From positions 1 to 6,557 of the forward strand of contig QKDJ01000071.1 of NCBI GenBank assembly GCA_003252145.1: a stretch of DNA of 6,557 nucleotides. The letters run 5' to 3'. The first letter of the stretch is position 1, and every line of letters starts with the position of its first letter. Position numbers and translations under genes: made by a program. Of the stretch, positions 1 to 6,557 are shown one piece after another. This stretch comes from Azovibrio restrictus (GTDB lineage Bacteria; Pseudomonadota; Gammaproteobacteria; Burkholderiales; Rhodocyclaceae). The notes under the pieces are model-generated. The model searched no databases. It was given only the letters and a program-made list of their open reading frames with translations, and had not been told where the DNA came from.

Positions 1-1307
1 ATCTGGTACTTCTCCAGGCACTGGGCCACCTGGTCCACCAAGCCCGGCTCCAGAAACTGGCGCGCCGCCAGATTCACGGCCATGCGTACCGGGGGATACC
101 CCTGGCTGCGCCATTCGGCCAACTGCCGACAAGCCTCATCCAGGGCCCAGGCCCCCAGGTGCAGGATCTGCCCATTAGCCTCGGCCAAGGGAATGAAACG
201 GGCGGGAGAAACCATACCCCGCTCCGGATGTTGCCAGCGCATCAGGGCTTCAAACCCAACCACCCGGGCACTCTCGATATCCACCTGGGGTTGGTAATAC
301 AGCTGCAGCTGCTCCCGCTCCAGGGCCCGGAACAGATCGTTGTGCAGCGCCAGGCGCTCGGCAGCCAGGGTATTCATCTCGGCGGTATAGAAATGGCTGC
401 GCTCGCCCCCCTCGGCCTTGGCGGCCCGCAGGGCGGTTTCGGCAGCCCCCATCAGGGCCTCGGCATCCTCCCCGTCCTGGGGATACAGGGCCACCCCGAT
501 ACTGGCCCCGAGAAACTGGTCCCCGTGTTCGCAGACATAGGGCACCTTCAATTTCTGCAACAGGGACTGGACCCGGGAGGCGATGTATTCCTGGTCGGCA
601 AAGCAATCCAGCACCAAGGCAAAGACATCCCCTTCCAGGCGTGCCAGCGCATCATGAAGTCCCACCAGATAATCGCTTTCCAGCTCATCATTCAAACGGG
701 CCGCCAGCTGACGCAGCAGATCGTCACCCACACTGCGCCCCAGACTGTCATTGATATGGGAAAAGCGATCCAGCCCCACCAGCACCAGGGCCAGCTGGCT
801 GCGATTGAGCACGGCCGAGGCAATGGCTGTACGCAGGCGCTCGGCCAGTAAATTGCGATTGGGTAGACCGGTCAATGCATCCCGGTAGAGAAGATGTTGG
901 GCCTGCTGGGCCAGACGGGCCGACATGCCCACCCGGACCCGGGTCTTTTCCAGCTGGGCTCGGACGGCATCCAGCAGTTCCTGACGCTGAAAGGGTTTGG
1001 GCAGGTAATCGTCGGCACCGGACACCATGCCCGCCCGAATATCCTCGTGGCTGGTACGCGCCGTCAGCAAAATTACGGGAATGTGGCTGGTGATGGGGTC
1101 TGCCCGGAGAAAGCCCAGGAACTCCAGGCCGCTCCAGCCCGGCATCATCACGTCGGAAATCACCAGATCCGGCAGTTGCTCCCTGGCCTTGGACAGGCCA
1201 TCCATACCGTTTTCCGCCGTAATGACCTCATATCCCTCGAGTTGGAGTAACAAGGCCGCATTACGGCGAATGGCCTCCTCATCCTCCACCAGCAACAGTC
1301 TAGTCAT
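1..1307 (-). CDS. Response regulator with receiver, degenerate GGDEF and EAL domains (3' end outside window)
   Basis: A cytoplasmic two-component response regulator acting on cyclic di-GMP. 435 codons are visible and the reading frame is still open at the left edge. Residues 1-115 form a receiver: acidic pocket E8-D9, phospho-acceptor D52 (in SDVMMPG), T82 and K104 (in LPKPF). Residues about 120-292 are a GGDEF domain, with the opening motif DALTGLPNR and the metal-type Asp of LDRF, but its signature reads EGDVF (225-229), so the acidic fourth residue is Val. No RxxD inhibitory site is seen before it. From about 311 an EAL domain follows, with E353-A-L-x-R and the downstream VNLAARQF segment; the rest is cut off. 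I infer a phosphorylation-controlled phosphodiesterase with a non-catalytic, possibly GTP-sensing, GGDEF. The ATG at 1307 is supported by a GGGAGAG ribosome-binding site (1313-1319). The sensor kinase is not in the window. The protein family is certain; the enzymatic direction is inferred. Confidence 0.93.
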   Translation of the reverse strand, partial: MTRLLLVEDEEAIRRNAALLLQLEGYEVITAENGMDGLSKAREQLPDLVISDVMMPGWSGLEFLGFLRADPITSHIPVILLTARTSHEDIRAGMVSGADDYLPKPFQRQELLDAVRAQLEKTRVRVGMSARLAQQAQHLLYRDALTGLPNRNLLAERLRTAIASAVLNRSQLALVLVGLDRFSHINDSLGRSVGDDLLRQLAARLNDELESDYLVGLHDALARLEGDVFALVLDCFADQEYIASRVQSLLQKLKVPYVCEHGDQFLGASIGVALYPQDGEDAEALMGAAETALRAAKAEGGERSHFYTAEMNTLAAERLALHNDLFRALEREQLQLYYQPQVDIESARVVGFEALMRWQHPERGMVSPARFIPLAEANGQILHLGAWALDEACRQLAEWRSQGYPPVRMAVNLAARQFLEPGLVDQVAQCLEKYQ

Positions 1308-1329
1308 CCGGACTCTCCCATCGAGTTAC

Positions 1330-1350
1330 CCGGCACACACCAGGTACCGG
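1330..1350 (-). other. Small hairpin in the leader of the response regulator gene
   Basis: Read on the minus strand, CCGGTAC and GTGCCGG can pair as a 7-bp stem (one G-T pair) around a 7-nt loop. It lies in the 92-bp spacer between modD and the response regulator, 22 bp before the latter's start codon. No T-run follows, so it is not a classical terminator. The spacer also holds only weak promoter-like hexamers on the minus strand, none convincing. It could slow transcription or have no role. Confidence 0.3.
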
Positions 1351-1399
1351 ACCGGACATAACCTTACCCGTTTCGTGGTTTTAAGTCATGAGCATTAAA

Positions 1400-2251
1400 T
1401 CAGTAGGCGTACAAGCGAACAGCCACGTCCTTGGGCGCCCCCTGATAGGGGGCACTGGAGACCAGCACCCGGGCACCTGCCGCCGCATAAGCCGTCGCAT
1501 TGGCGGCATTGACTCCACCCGCTGCAGCCACCAGGGGTGCCGGAGACAGTTCCCGAGCCCGGACCACAACCCGGCCCACCTGCTCCGGTGTGCATTTTTC
1601 CAACTGGATCACATCGGCACCGGCCTGCATCCAGATCCAAGCCTCGTCTTCATCGGCCACCTCCACCACCACCTGACGCTCGGGCCAGCAACGATGCAGA
1701 CGGGCAACGGCTTCCGCGGGCATGATGTCACCGAGAAAACTCCGGTGCTCGGCAAATACCAGCAGGGTGTCGGAAATGCCCAAACGATGGGGTGCCGCGC
1801 CGCCAGCCATGATGGCCTTGACTCCCAGGCTCTTGGCTCCGGGCACATGCTTGCGCGTACAGGCCACCGCCACATCCGGATTGCCCTGACGAGCCGCAGC
1901 CACCAGGGCCGCCGTGGCTGTAGCCACGCCCGCGGCATATTCCATCAAGGTCTGGGCCGGCTTCCAGACCCGGTGCAGGTCGGTAGCCCGGCCGTCGCAG
2001 GCCAGCAACAGGGTTCCCGGTTCCACCACAGTCCCCGTGGGCACCGGCCCTTCGACAAGGCGCAGACCACGCAATTCCGCCATGCGGGCCGCCTCTTCAC
2101 TGCAACACACGACCTGGGCATGACGGGCGCGAAATTCCATGCGCCCCGGCTGTTCACCTATCCCCAGCCCCCAGGTGGTGGCATCTCCCCAAGGGGCATC
2201 GTCCCCCAGCAGGGCTTCCAGTTCGCTATCGGGAAAATTGAAGGGGCTCAT
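1400..2251 (-). CDS. modD: ModD, NadC-like (quinolinate phosphoribosyltransferase fold) protein of molybdenum operons
   Basis: 283 residues, the usual length for ModD. The family is homologous to nicotinate-nucleotide pyrophosphorylase (NadC), but its own substrate is not established. The N-terminal part (about 1-105) contains the family pattern SELEALLGDDAPWGDATT. The barrel part holds TRKHVPGAKSLG (132-143, the NadC-type TRK motif), GGAAPHRLGISD (150-161), EVADEDEA (197-204), GADVIQLEK (211-219) and AAGGVNAAN (243-251), so the active-site framework looks intact. I chose the ATG at 2251: the family N-terminus begins there, and it lies 4 bp after the upstream stop. There is no clear ribosome-binding site, so translation is probably coupled to the preceding gene. 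An ATG at 2383 in the same frame would add 44 atypical residues overlapping that gene and is rejected. It is the last gene of the mod operon. ModD proteins are known from mod operons such as that of Rhodobacter capsulatus; a role in phosphoribosyl or nucleotide chemistry is inference. Confidence 0.92.
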   Translation of the reverse strand: MSPFNFPDSELEALLGDDAPWGDATTWGLGIGEQPGRMEFRARHAQVVCCSEEAARMAELRGLRLVEGPVPTGTVVEPGTLLLACDGRATDLHRVWKPAQTLMEYAAGVATATAALVAAARQGNPDVAVACTRKHVPGAKSLGVKAIMAGGAAPHRLGISDTLLVFAEHRSFLGDIMPAEAVARLHRCWPERQVVVEVADEDEAWIWMQAGADVIQLEKCTPEQVGRVVVRARELSPAPLVAAAGGVNAANATAYAAAGARVLVSSAPYQGAPKDVAVRLYAY

Positions 2252-2255
2252 GGAA

Positions 2256-2648
2256 TCAGCGGGGCATGTCTTGGGAGAGGGAGTAAAAGGTACTCGCCTT
2301 GGCGCAATCTTCCTCACCCCGGATTTCCCGCCACACCAACCAACGCTCATCCCGCAGGCGCCAGGCCGAGAGTTCCTCGCCATAGGTCAGCACGGTGTAA
2401 AACTCTTCCCCATCGTCGGAGCGCAGTTCCGTCAGGGCAAAGCGGTGCGCCGTATAACAGGGCTTTTCCTCCCCGTCGTAGCCCACCACCCGCACGGCGG
2501 CCATTTCATAATCCTGGTAGGTCCTCACCTCCAGGGGGGAGACTACCTGGGCCCGCCATTCGGCCGGCAGATGTTGCAACCAGGAAAGATCATCCCGCTC
2601 CCCGCTGGAACGGGATGAGGCTTGAAGATGTGCTGACGACAGTTGCAT
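2256..2648 (-). CDS. Unrecognised 130-residue protein in the mod operon
   Basis: I do not recognise the family. The protein is probably cytoplasmic: no signal peptide or membrane segment is visible. The first 20 residues are Ser-rich and polar and likely flexible. Residues 20-125 form a compact-looking domain rich in Trp, Tyr, Glu and Arg, with WLQHLPAEWRAQ (23-34), VVGYDGEE, a repeated acidic DGEE pattern, and WRLRDERWLVWREI. The only cysteines are one in KPCYTAH and one in EEDCAK. The start is well supported: an AAGGAG ribosome-binding site at 2656-2661 is followed by a 7-nt spacer. It begins 20 bp after the NifX-like gene and ends 4 bp before modD, so it is almost certainly co-transcribed and probably coupled to modD. 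Position suggests a molybdenum-related role, perhaps partnering the NifX-like protein, but the sequence itself gives no function. That it is a real gene rests on the ribosome-binding site, tight spacing and consistent strand. Confidence 0.82.
   Translation of the reverse strand: MQLSSAHLQASSRSSGERDDLSWLQHLPAEWRAQVVSPLEVRTYQDYEMAAVRVVGYDGEEKPCYTAHRFALTELRSDDGEEFYTVLTYGEELSAWRLRDERWLVWREIRGEEDCAKASTFYSLSQDMPR
2590..2618 (-). repeat. Perfect 8-bp inverted repeat near the start of the unknown gene
   Basis: TCATCCCG (2590-2597) and CGGGATGA (2611-2618) are exact inverted copies separated by 13 bp. After one mismatch, three more inner pairs (TCC/GGA) are possible, leaving a 5-nt loop. The hairpin would begin about 30 nt into the unknown gene's message, within codons for the Ser-rich N-terminus. 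It is the strongest dyad I found near a gene junction in this window. It could be an mRNA stability or translation element, or chance in GC-rich coding sequence. Confidence 0.5.
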
Positions 2649-2668
2649 CCTGATGCTCCTTTAGTCAC

Positions 2669-3061
2669 TCAATGGCGGGAAAACAGATCCCGCAACTTGC
2701 ACAGGCTGGTGGTGATATCAAAACGGGGCTCGGCCAGGGCCTCCCCGGCGATGATCTTGCTCAGGGCCTGATCCGGAACCGTTTCACCGGTCACCAGCAC
2801 CTCAGTTCCCCGCTTCTTCAAATGGCGTACAAAACCGTCACCCGCACTGGCCACCACGGCCAGGTCCACCCCATCCAGGGGATGAGGGGCATCGTCCTGG
2901 AAGTGGTGAAAAAACTGCTCCTTGGTCAGCTCAATCCTGCTTGGCTCCGGCAGAGCCATACCCGGCTTGAAGCCTCCCAGGTCGTACAACAACCAGTAAG
3001 CGGTCTGTCCCGCATGACCGGAAACGGTTTCATAGTGTTTGGTGGCAACGGCAATTTTCAT
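2669..3061 (-). CDS. NifX/NafY-family (iron-molybdenum cofactor-binding domain) protein
   Basis: 130 residues, one domain of the dinitrogenase iron-molybdenum cofactor family (NifX, NafY/VnfX, C-terminal NifB). Members bind FeMo-cofactor or its precursors and act as carriers in the cytoplasm. Visible family traits are the first strand MKIAVATKHYETVSGHAGQT (1-20) with its conserved GHAG, the central PLDGVDLAVVASAGDGF containing a glycine turn, and a strand VLVTGETVPDQAL with the family's T-GET motif. No N-terminal extension or transmembrane part is present, so it is the minimal single-domain form. It sits in a molybdate uptake operon rather than with recognisable nif genes, so I do not call it nifX. 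It may bind a molybdenum species taken up by ModABC. The ATG at 3061 is the only usable in-frame start, since a stop lies 10 codons upstream, yet no good ribosome-binding site precedes it. It follows modC after a 74-bp gap, the longest within the operon. Confidence 0.85.
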   Translation of the reverse strand: MKIAVATKHYETVSGHAGQTAYWLLYDLGGFKPGMALPEPSRIELTKEQFFHHFQDDAPHPLDGVDLAVVASAGDGFVRHLKKRGTEVLVTGETVPDQALSKIIAGEALAEPRFDITTSLCKLRDLFSRH

Positions 3062-3135
3062 GATCGTTTTGCGACAAAAAACCAGCTTTCAGACAAGATT
3101 CCTTCTGCATTAGCGATTTTTGTGCCCTCCTCACA

Positions 3136-4206
3136 TCAAGCCAGCAAGGCAACAGCCTTGACCTGGGCGATGACGGGCATGCCAGGCACCAGGCCCAGGG
3201 TGGCACGGGAGCGCTCCGTGATCCGGGACAGCAAAACCCGGCCATCGGCCAGCACCAGCTGGACCAGGGTATGCCCCGGGGTATCGGCGGCAGTAATGTT
3301 TTGCACCTGGGCCGGCAGGGCATTGAGAATGCTGCTGTCGGAGCGGGCCTGTAGGGCAATACTCACATCCTTGGCATGGATGCGACAACGCAGGCGCTTG
3401 CCCAAGGGCTGATCCACCCGGGACACCAGAAATGAGTTGTCGCCAAAATCGAGTCGGGTCAGGCCATCCACCTCCTGGGCGGCCACCACGGTTTCCAGCA
3501 CCACCCCGGCATCATCGGCAAAAGCCGGAGGCAGATCCGCGCGCCCCAGGGTTTCCATCAGGGAACCGCTGGCCACCACCTTGCCCCCCTCCATGAGCAC
3601 CAGATGGTCCGCCAGTCGGGCCACTTCATCAGGCGCATGGCTGATGTAGAGCACGGGGATATCCAGCTCGTCGTGGAGCTTTTCCAGGTAGGGGAGGATT
3701 TCCAGCTTGCGTTTCAAATCCAGGGCCGCCAGGGGCTCATCCATGAGCAGCAGGCGGGGACGGGTGAGCAGAGCCCGGGCAATGGCGACCCGCTGGCGCT
3801 CGCCTCCGGACAGACGGTCCGGAGCCCGATCCAGCAAGGGGCGAATCCCCAACAGGGCGACGCTGGCATCGAAGCCTTCGCCCTGGCGATTGCCTGCCCG
3901 CTTCATGCCGTATTCCAGATTCTTGCGCACGGACAGATGGGGAAACAGGCTCGCTTCCTGGAACACCAGTCCCAGAGGCCGTTGGTATGTGGGCAGGAAA
4001 TAGCCCTTTTCCTCGTCTTGCCACACCTGCCCCTCCACCACCAGACGCCCGACAGGCGCACGGGTCAGGCCGGAAACGCAACGCAAAACAGTGGTTTTCC
4101 CGGAGCCGGAATGGCCGAACAGGGCGGTAATCCCCTTATCCGGCAGATTCAGGTCCACATCCAGGGAAAACTCGGGGTAATTCAGTTGAAAACGGGCTTC
4201 AATCAT
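3136..4206 (-). CDS. modC: ModC, ATP-binding subunit of the molybdate ABC transporter
   Basis: 356 residues, normal for ModC. A membrane-associated cytoplasmic ATPase that hydrolyses ATP to drive molybdate import through ModB. Residues about 1-230 are the nucleotide-binding domain: Walker A GHSGSGKT (31-38), Q-loop Q83 in [11 protein letters not shown], signature LSGGERQ (132-138), Walker B LLLMDE (152-157), D-loop LAALD and switch His190 in ISHAPDE. The last about 65 residues form a TOBE/Mop-type domain, with [11 protein letters not shown] as its opening pattern, which in this family binds molybdate and can dampen transport. I chose the ATG at 4206, which overlaps the modB stop as ATGA and has GGAG at 4213-4216, 6 nt upstream. 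A GTG at 4218 would add only four residues (MEQV) and is less likely. Translation is coupled to modB. All key residues are present, so the enzyme should be active. Confidence 0.97.
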   Translation of the reverse strand: MIEARFQLNYPEFSLDVDLNLPDKGITALFGHSGSGKTTVLRCVSGLTRAPVGRLVVEGQVWQDEEKGYFLPTYQRPLGLVFQEASLFPHLSVRKNLEYGMKRAGNRQGEGFDASVALLGIRPLLDRAPDRLSGGERQRVAIARALLTRPRLLLMDEPLAALDLKRKLEILPYLEKLHDELDIPVLYISHAPDEVARLADHLVLMEGGKVVASGSLMETLGRADLPPAFADDAGVVLETVVAAQEVDGLTRLDFGDNSFLVSRVDQPLGKRLRCRIHAKDVSIALQARSDSSILNALPAQVQNITAADTPGHTLVQLVLADGRVLLSRITERSRATLGLVPGMPVIAQVKAVALLA

Positions 4207-4880
4207 GACTTGCTCCACCCGCTGTTACCGCGCCGGCCATAAAGGGCCAGCAGAACCAGGAAGCTGAAGACCACCATGCCTCCGGCCAACCAATGGGCCT
4301 GGGCATACTCCATGGCTTCCACATGGTCGTAAATCTGTACGGACACCACCCGGGTCTTGTCAGGGATGTTGCCGCCTATCATCAGCACAACCCCGAACTC
4401 ACCCACCGTATGGGCAAAGCCGAGAATGGCTGCGGTAATAAAACCCGGGCGAGCCAAAGGCAGAGCCACGGTAAAAAAGGCATCCCGAGGGCTGGCCCGC
4501 AAACTGGCAGCCACTTCCATGGGGCGCTCCCCCATGGCCTCGAAGGCATTCTGGATGGGCTGCACCACAAAAGGCATGGAATACAGCACGGACGCGATCA
4601 CCAATCCGGGAAAGGTAAAGGGCAGCAGCCCCAGTCCCAGGGACTGGGTCATCTGCCCGACCACACCATTAGGACCCATGACGACCAACAGGTAGAACCC
4701 CAGCACCGTAGGCGGCAATACCAGCGGCAGTGCCACCACGGCCCCCACCGGCCCCTTGAGCCAGGAGCGAGTCCGGGCCAACCACCAGGCGATGGGCGTG
4801 CCAATGATCAGGAGCAATACCGTTACCAGGCACGCCAACTTCAAGGTGAGCCAGACAGCGGCCAGATTCGATTCGTCCAT
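4203..4880 (-). CDS. modB: ModB, permease subunit of the molybdate ABC transporter
   Basis: 225 residues, the normal length for ModB. The inner-membrane channel for molybdate, which should form a dimer and dock with ModC on the cytoplasmic side. Hydrophobic segments at about 10-34, 44-68, 88-108, 146-170 and 196-214 fit five transmembrane helices. The binding-protein-dependent permease EAA loop lies at about 122-146 ([25 protein letters not shown] is its extent, with the conserved central Gly position occupied by Ser in ASP). ModB-type signatures include [15 protein letters not shown] (51-65), and [20 protein letters not shown] (154-173). The ATG at 4880 has AGAGGG (4885-4890) close upstream and a second purine-rich AAAGGA at 4893-4898. 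It lies 24 bp after modA and overlaps modC by 4 bp. The coding sequence contains two short perfect hairpins (4517-4537 and 4630-4648), described separately. Confidence 0.97.
   Translation of the reverse strand: MDESNLAAVWLTLKLACLVTVLLLIIGTPIAWWLARTRSWLKGPVGAVVALPLVLPPTVLGFYLLVVMGPNGVVGQMTQSLGLGLLPFTFPGLVIASVLYSMPFVVQPIQNAFEAMGERPMEVAASLRASPRDAFFTVALPLARPGFITAAILGFAHTVGEFGVVLMIGGNIPDKTRVVSVQIYDHVEAMEYAQAHWLAGGMVVFSFLVLLALYGRRGNSGWSKS
4517..4537 (-). repeat. Perfect 8-bp hairpin inside modB
   Basis: CCATGGGG (4517-4524) and CCCCATGG (4530-4537) are exact inverted copies around a 5-bp loop. They encode the start of the EAA loop (AMGERPM). Codon choice and GC content can create such dyads by chance, so a role in the message is unproven. 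Confidence 0.35.
4630..4648 (-). repeat. Perfect 8-bp hairpin with a 3-nt loop inside modB
   Basis: CCCAGTCC (4630-4637) and GGACTGGG (4641-4648) pair exactly around a 3-nt loop, within codons for the TQSLGLGL stretch. It lies about 100 bp upstream, in the message, of the hairpin at 4517-4537. No T-run follows, so it is not a terminator. Confidence 0.35.
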
Positions 4881-4904
4881 GGGTCCCTCTAGTCCTTTCC
4901 GTCC

Positions 4905-5672
<768 letters not shown>

Positions 5673-5684
5673 TCAGGTGATAAA

Positions 5685-6503
5685 TCAGTTCTGAGCACAA
5701 AGAATGACGGCCGATGCCTTGAAGACTGCACAGGCACTGGCTCCAAGCTCTAGCCCCAAATTGGTGATGCTGTCCTTGGTGACGACAGCACACACCGTCT
5801 TGCCCCCCGGCAGGGCCAGGGTGACGTCCACATTGACCGGCCCCTCATGGATGCGGGTCACTTCGCCCCACAGGTGATTCCGGGCCGTGGTCTTGACCTG
5901 CTTGTCCGTCAGCAACAGGACGGAAGAGGACTTGACCAGGGCATAGACCTCCATGCCGATACGCAGCCCCAGGGTCTCGGCGGACTCCCGGGTGATGACG
6001 GCCACCAGTTCGTTGTCGCCATCCAGCTTGAGGCGCACCTCGTAATCCACATCCCCTTCCCGCAGGCCCACAATGGCCCCGGCAAACTGATTGCGGGCAC
6101 TGGTACGCATGGACATGCGCTTGAGCAACTGGCGGAACTGCTGGAAGCTGCGCGCCTCCCCGTCATTCATACTGGCGGACAGCCGCTCCAGGGAAGCCTG
6201 GTATTCCGCTTCCAAAGCCCGGTACAAGGCCACCACGCTTTTCCCGTAGTCGGTCAGCAGGGTTCCGCCCCCGTGCTTACCGCCCGTGGAGCGGATCACC
6301 AGGGGCTCATCCGCCAGGTTGTTCATGGCATCCACGGCATCCCAGGCGGCTTTGTAAGACAAGGGAACCGCCTTGGCAGCCTGGGAAATGGAGCCGTGCT
6401 CCTCAATGCACTCCAGCAGACGAATGCGGGTATCTCCAAGGAAGGAGCCGAATTCCGTATCCACCGCCAGGCGGCCCTTGAATCGATGTAGGCTTTGTTC
6501 CAT
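5685..6503 (-). CDS. modE: ModE, molybdate-responsive transcriptional regulator
   Basis: 272 residues, close to the usual ModE length of about 262. A cytoplasmic dimeric DNA-binding protein that, with molybdate bound, represses molybdate uptake genes and can activate molybdoenzyme genes. The N-terminal winged helix-turn-helix spans about 20-110: HGSISQAAKAVPLSYKAAWD (36-55) is the recognition region and STGGKHGGGTLLTDYG (72-87) the wing, both highly typical. Two C-terminal Mop/TOBE domains follow: about 131-198, opening with the molybdate-site motif TSARNQ (134-139), and about 205-270, opening with TARNH (206-210). Full length with both Mop domains indicates a molybdate-sensing form. The ATG at 6503 matches the family N-terminus and no in-frame start codon exists upstream in the window. 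There is no recognisable ribosome-binding site. It is the first gene of the operon, 24 bp before modA, like mopA-modABCD of Rhodobacter capsulatus. Autorepression through the site at 6509-6532 is likely. Confidence 0.97.
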   Translation of the reverse strand: MEQSLHRFKGRLAVDTEFGSFLGDTRIRLLECIEEHGSISQAAKAVPLSYKAAWDAVDAMNNLADEPLVIRSTGGKHGGGTLLTDYGKSVVALYRALEAEYQASLERLSASMNDGEARSFQQFRQLLKRMSMRTSARNQFAGAIVGLREGDVDYEVRLKLDGDNELVAVITRESAETLGLRIGMEVYALVKSSSVLLLTDKQVKTTARNHLWGEVTRIHEGPVNVDVTLALPGGKTVCAVVTKDSITNLGLELGASACAVFKASAVILCAQN

Positions 6504-6508
6504 TTTGT

Positions 6509-6532
6509 CGAAATGTTGTCGTTTATATAACG
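6509..6532 (-). promoter_or_regulatory. Candidate ModE operator (Mo-box) upstream of modE
   Basis: Read on the minus strand, CGTTATAT, eight bases, then ACATTTCG. The recalled E. coli modA operator has the same architecture: CGTTATAT, eight bases, ACATAACG. The left half-site matches 8 of 8 and the right half 6 of 8, with identical spacing. It overlaps the best -10-like element and ends 5 bp before the modE ATG, so bound ModE would block transcription initiation. Repression of the whole operon by ModE with molybdate is inference. Confidence 0.6.
6524..6529 (-). promoter_or_regulatory. Possible -10 element of the mod operon promoter
   Basis: TATATA on the minus strand, within the candidate ModE operator, in the only AT-rich stretch before modE. 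The sequence about 17 bp further upstream (AAAACG, 6547-6552) is a poor -35 match. If used, transcription would start about 13 nt before the modE ATG, giving a very short leader. Sequence to the right of the window may hold a better promoter. Confidence 0.3.
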
Positions 6533-6557
6533 TTAGTCTATCGCAGCGTTTTACCCT

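Noticed and set aside
159..851. 230-codon open frame on the plus strand
   Set aside because: It is antisense to the clear GGDEF-EAL coding frame, and is Gln/Gly/His-rich with no recognisable family.
1330..1350. Rho-independent terminator after modD
   Set aside because: The hairpin is only 7 bp with a G-T pair and has no following T-run on the minus strand. I cannot point to a terminator for the mod operon.
1400..2383. Longer modD starting at 2383
   Set aside because: The extra 44 residues do not look like the family N-terminus and would overlap the unknown gene by about 130 bp in another frame.
1388..2653. 421-codon open frame on the plus strand opposite modD and the unknown gene
   Set aside because: Its translation is a Pro/Arg/His/Gly-rich mixture without domain pattern, and it lies opposite two well-supported genes. 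It is a codon-bias shadow of GC-rich coding sequence.
3062..3135. Molybdenum-cofactor riboswitch or other structured RNA in the modC-nifX-like gap
   Set aside because: The gap is 74 bp, AT-rich on one side, and shows no extended pairing; it is too short for a Moco-type riboswitch.
3136..4218. modC starting at GTG 4218
   Set aside because: The ATG at 4206 forms the usual ATGA overlap with modB and has GGAG at the right distance; the GTG adds only four residues and has no better site.

Overview
This window reads as part of a GC-rich Gram-negative proteobacterial chromosome. The ModA2-like binding protein resembles that of Azotobacter vinelandii, the operon begins with a ModE-type regulator, and a NifX-family protein is present. 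Together these suggest a diazotroph-like beta- or gammaproteobacterium, possibly a Rhodocyclaceae-type organism. That placement is inference from recalled families, not a database result. All eight genes lie on the minus strand, so the window reads right to left, and nearly every base is coding.

Right end to about 1400: a molybdenum operon. It starts with the molybdate-responsive repressor ModE (5685-6503), preceded by a candidate ModE operator that nearly touches its start codon. Then come the periplasmic molybdate-binding protein ModA (4905-5660), the permease ModB (4203-4880) and the ATPase ModC (3136-4206, overlapping modB by 4 bp). After a 74-bp gap there is a NifX/NafY-family protein (2669-3061), an unrecognised 130-residue protein (2256-2648) and ModD, a NadC-like phosphoribosyltransferase-fold protein (1400-2251). 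Gaps elsewhere are 4-24 bp, so one transcript is likely. The expected logic is that ModE bound to molybdate shuts off its own operon; when molybdenum is scarce, ModABC imports molybdate. The NifX-like protein may bind or pass on a molybdenum-iron cofactor or precursor. ModD and the unknown protein have no assigned reaction.

Left end: after a 92-bp spacer, a response regulator of the receiver-GGDEF-EAL type begins at 1307 and runs off the left edge. Its GGDEF motif is degenerate and its EAL motif is intact as far as visible, which points to a phosphodiesterase output for cyclic di-GMP. It is probably a separate transcription unit.

I see no tRNA, rRNA, insertion sequence, CRISPR array, phage gene or attachment site. 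The most interesting points are the NifX-like and unknown genes inserted between modC and modD, the candidate ModE operator with an almost leaderless modE, and the GGDEF degeneration in the response regulator.
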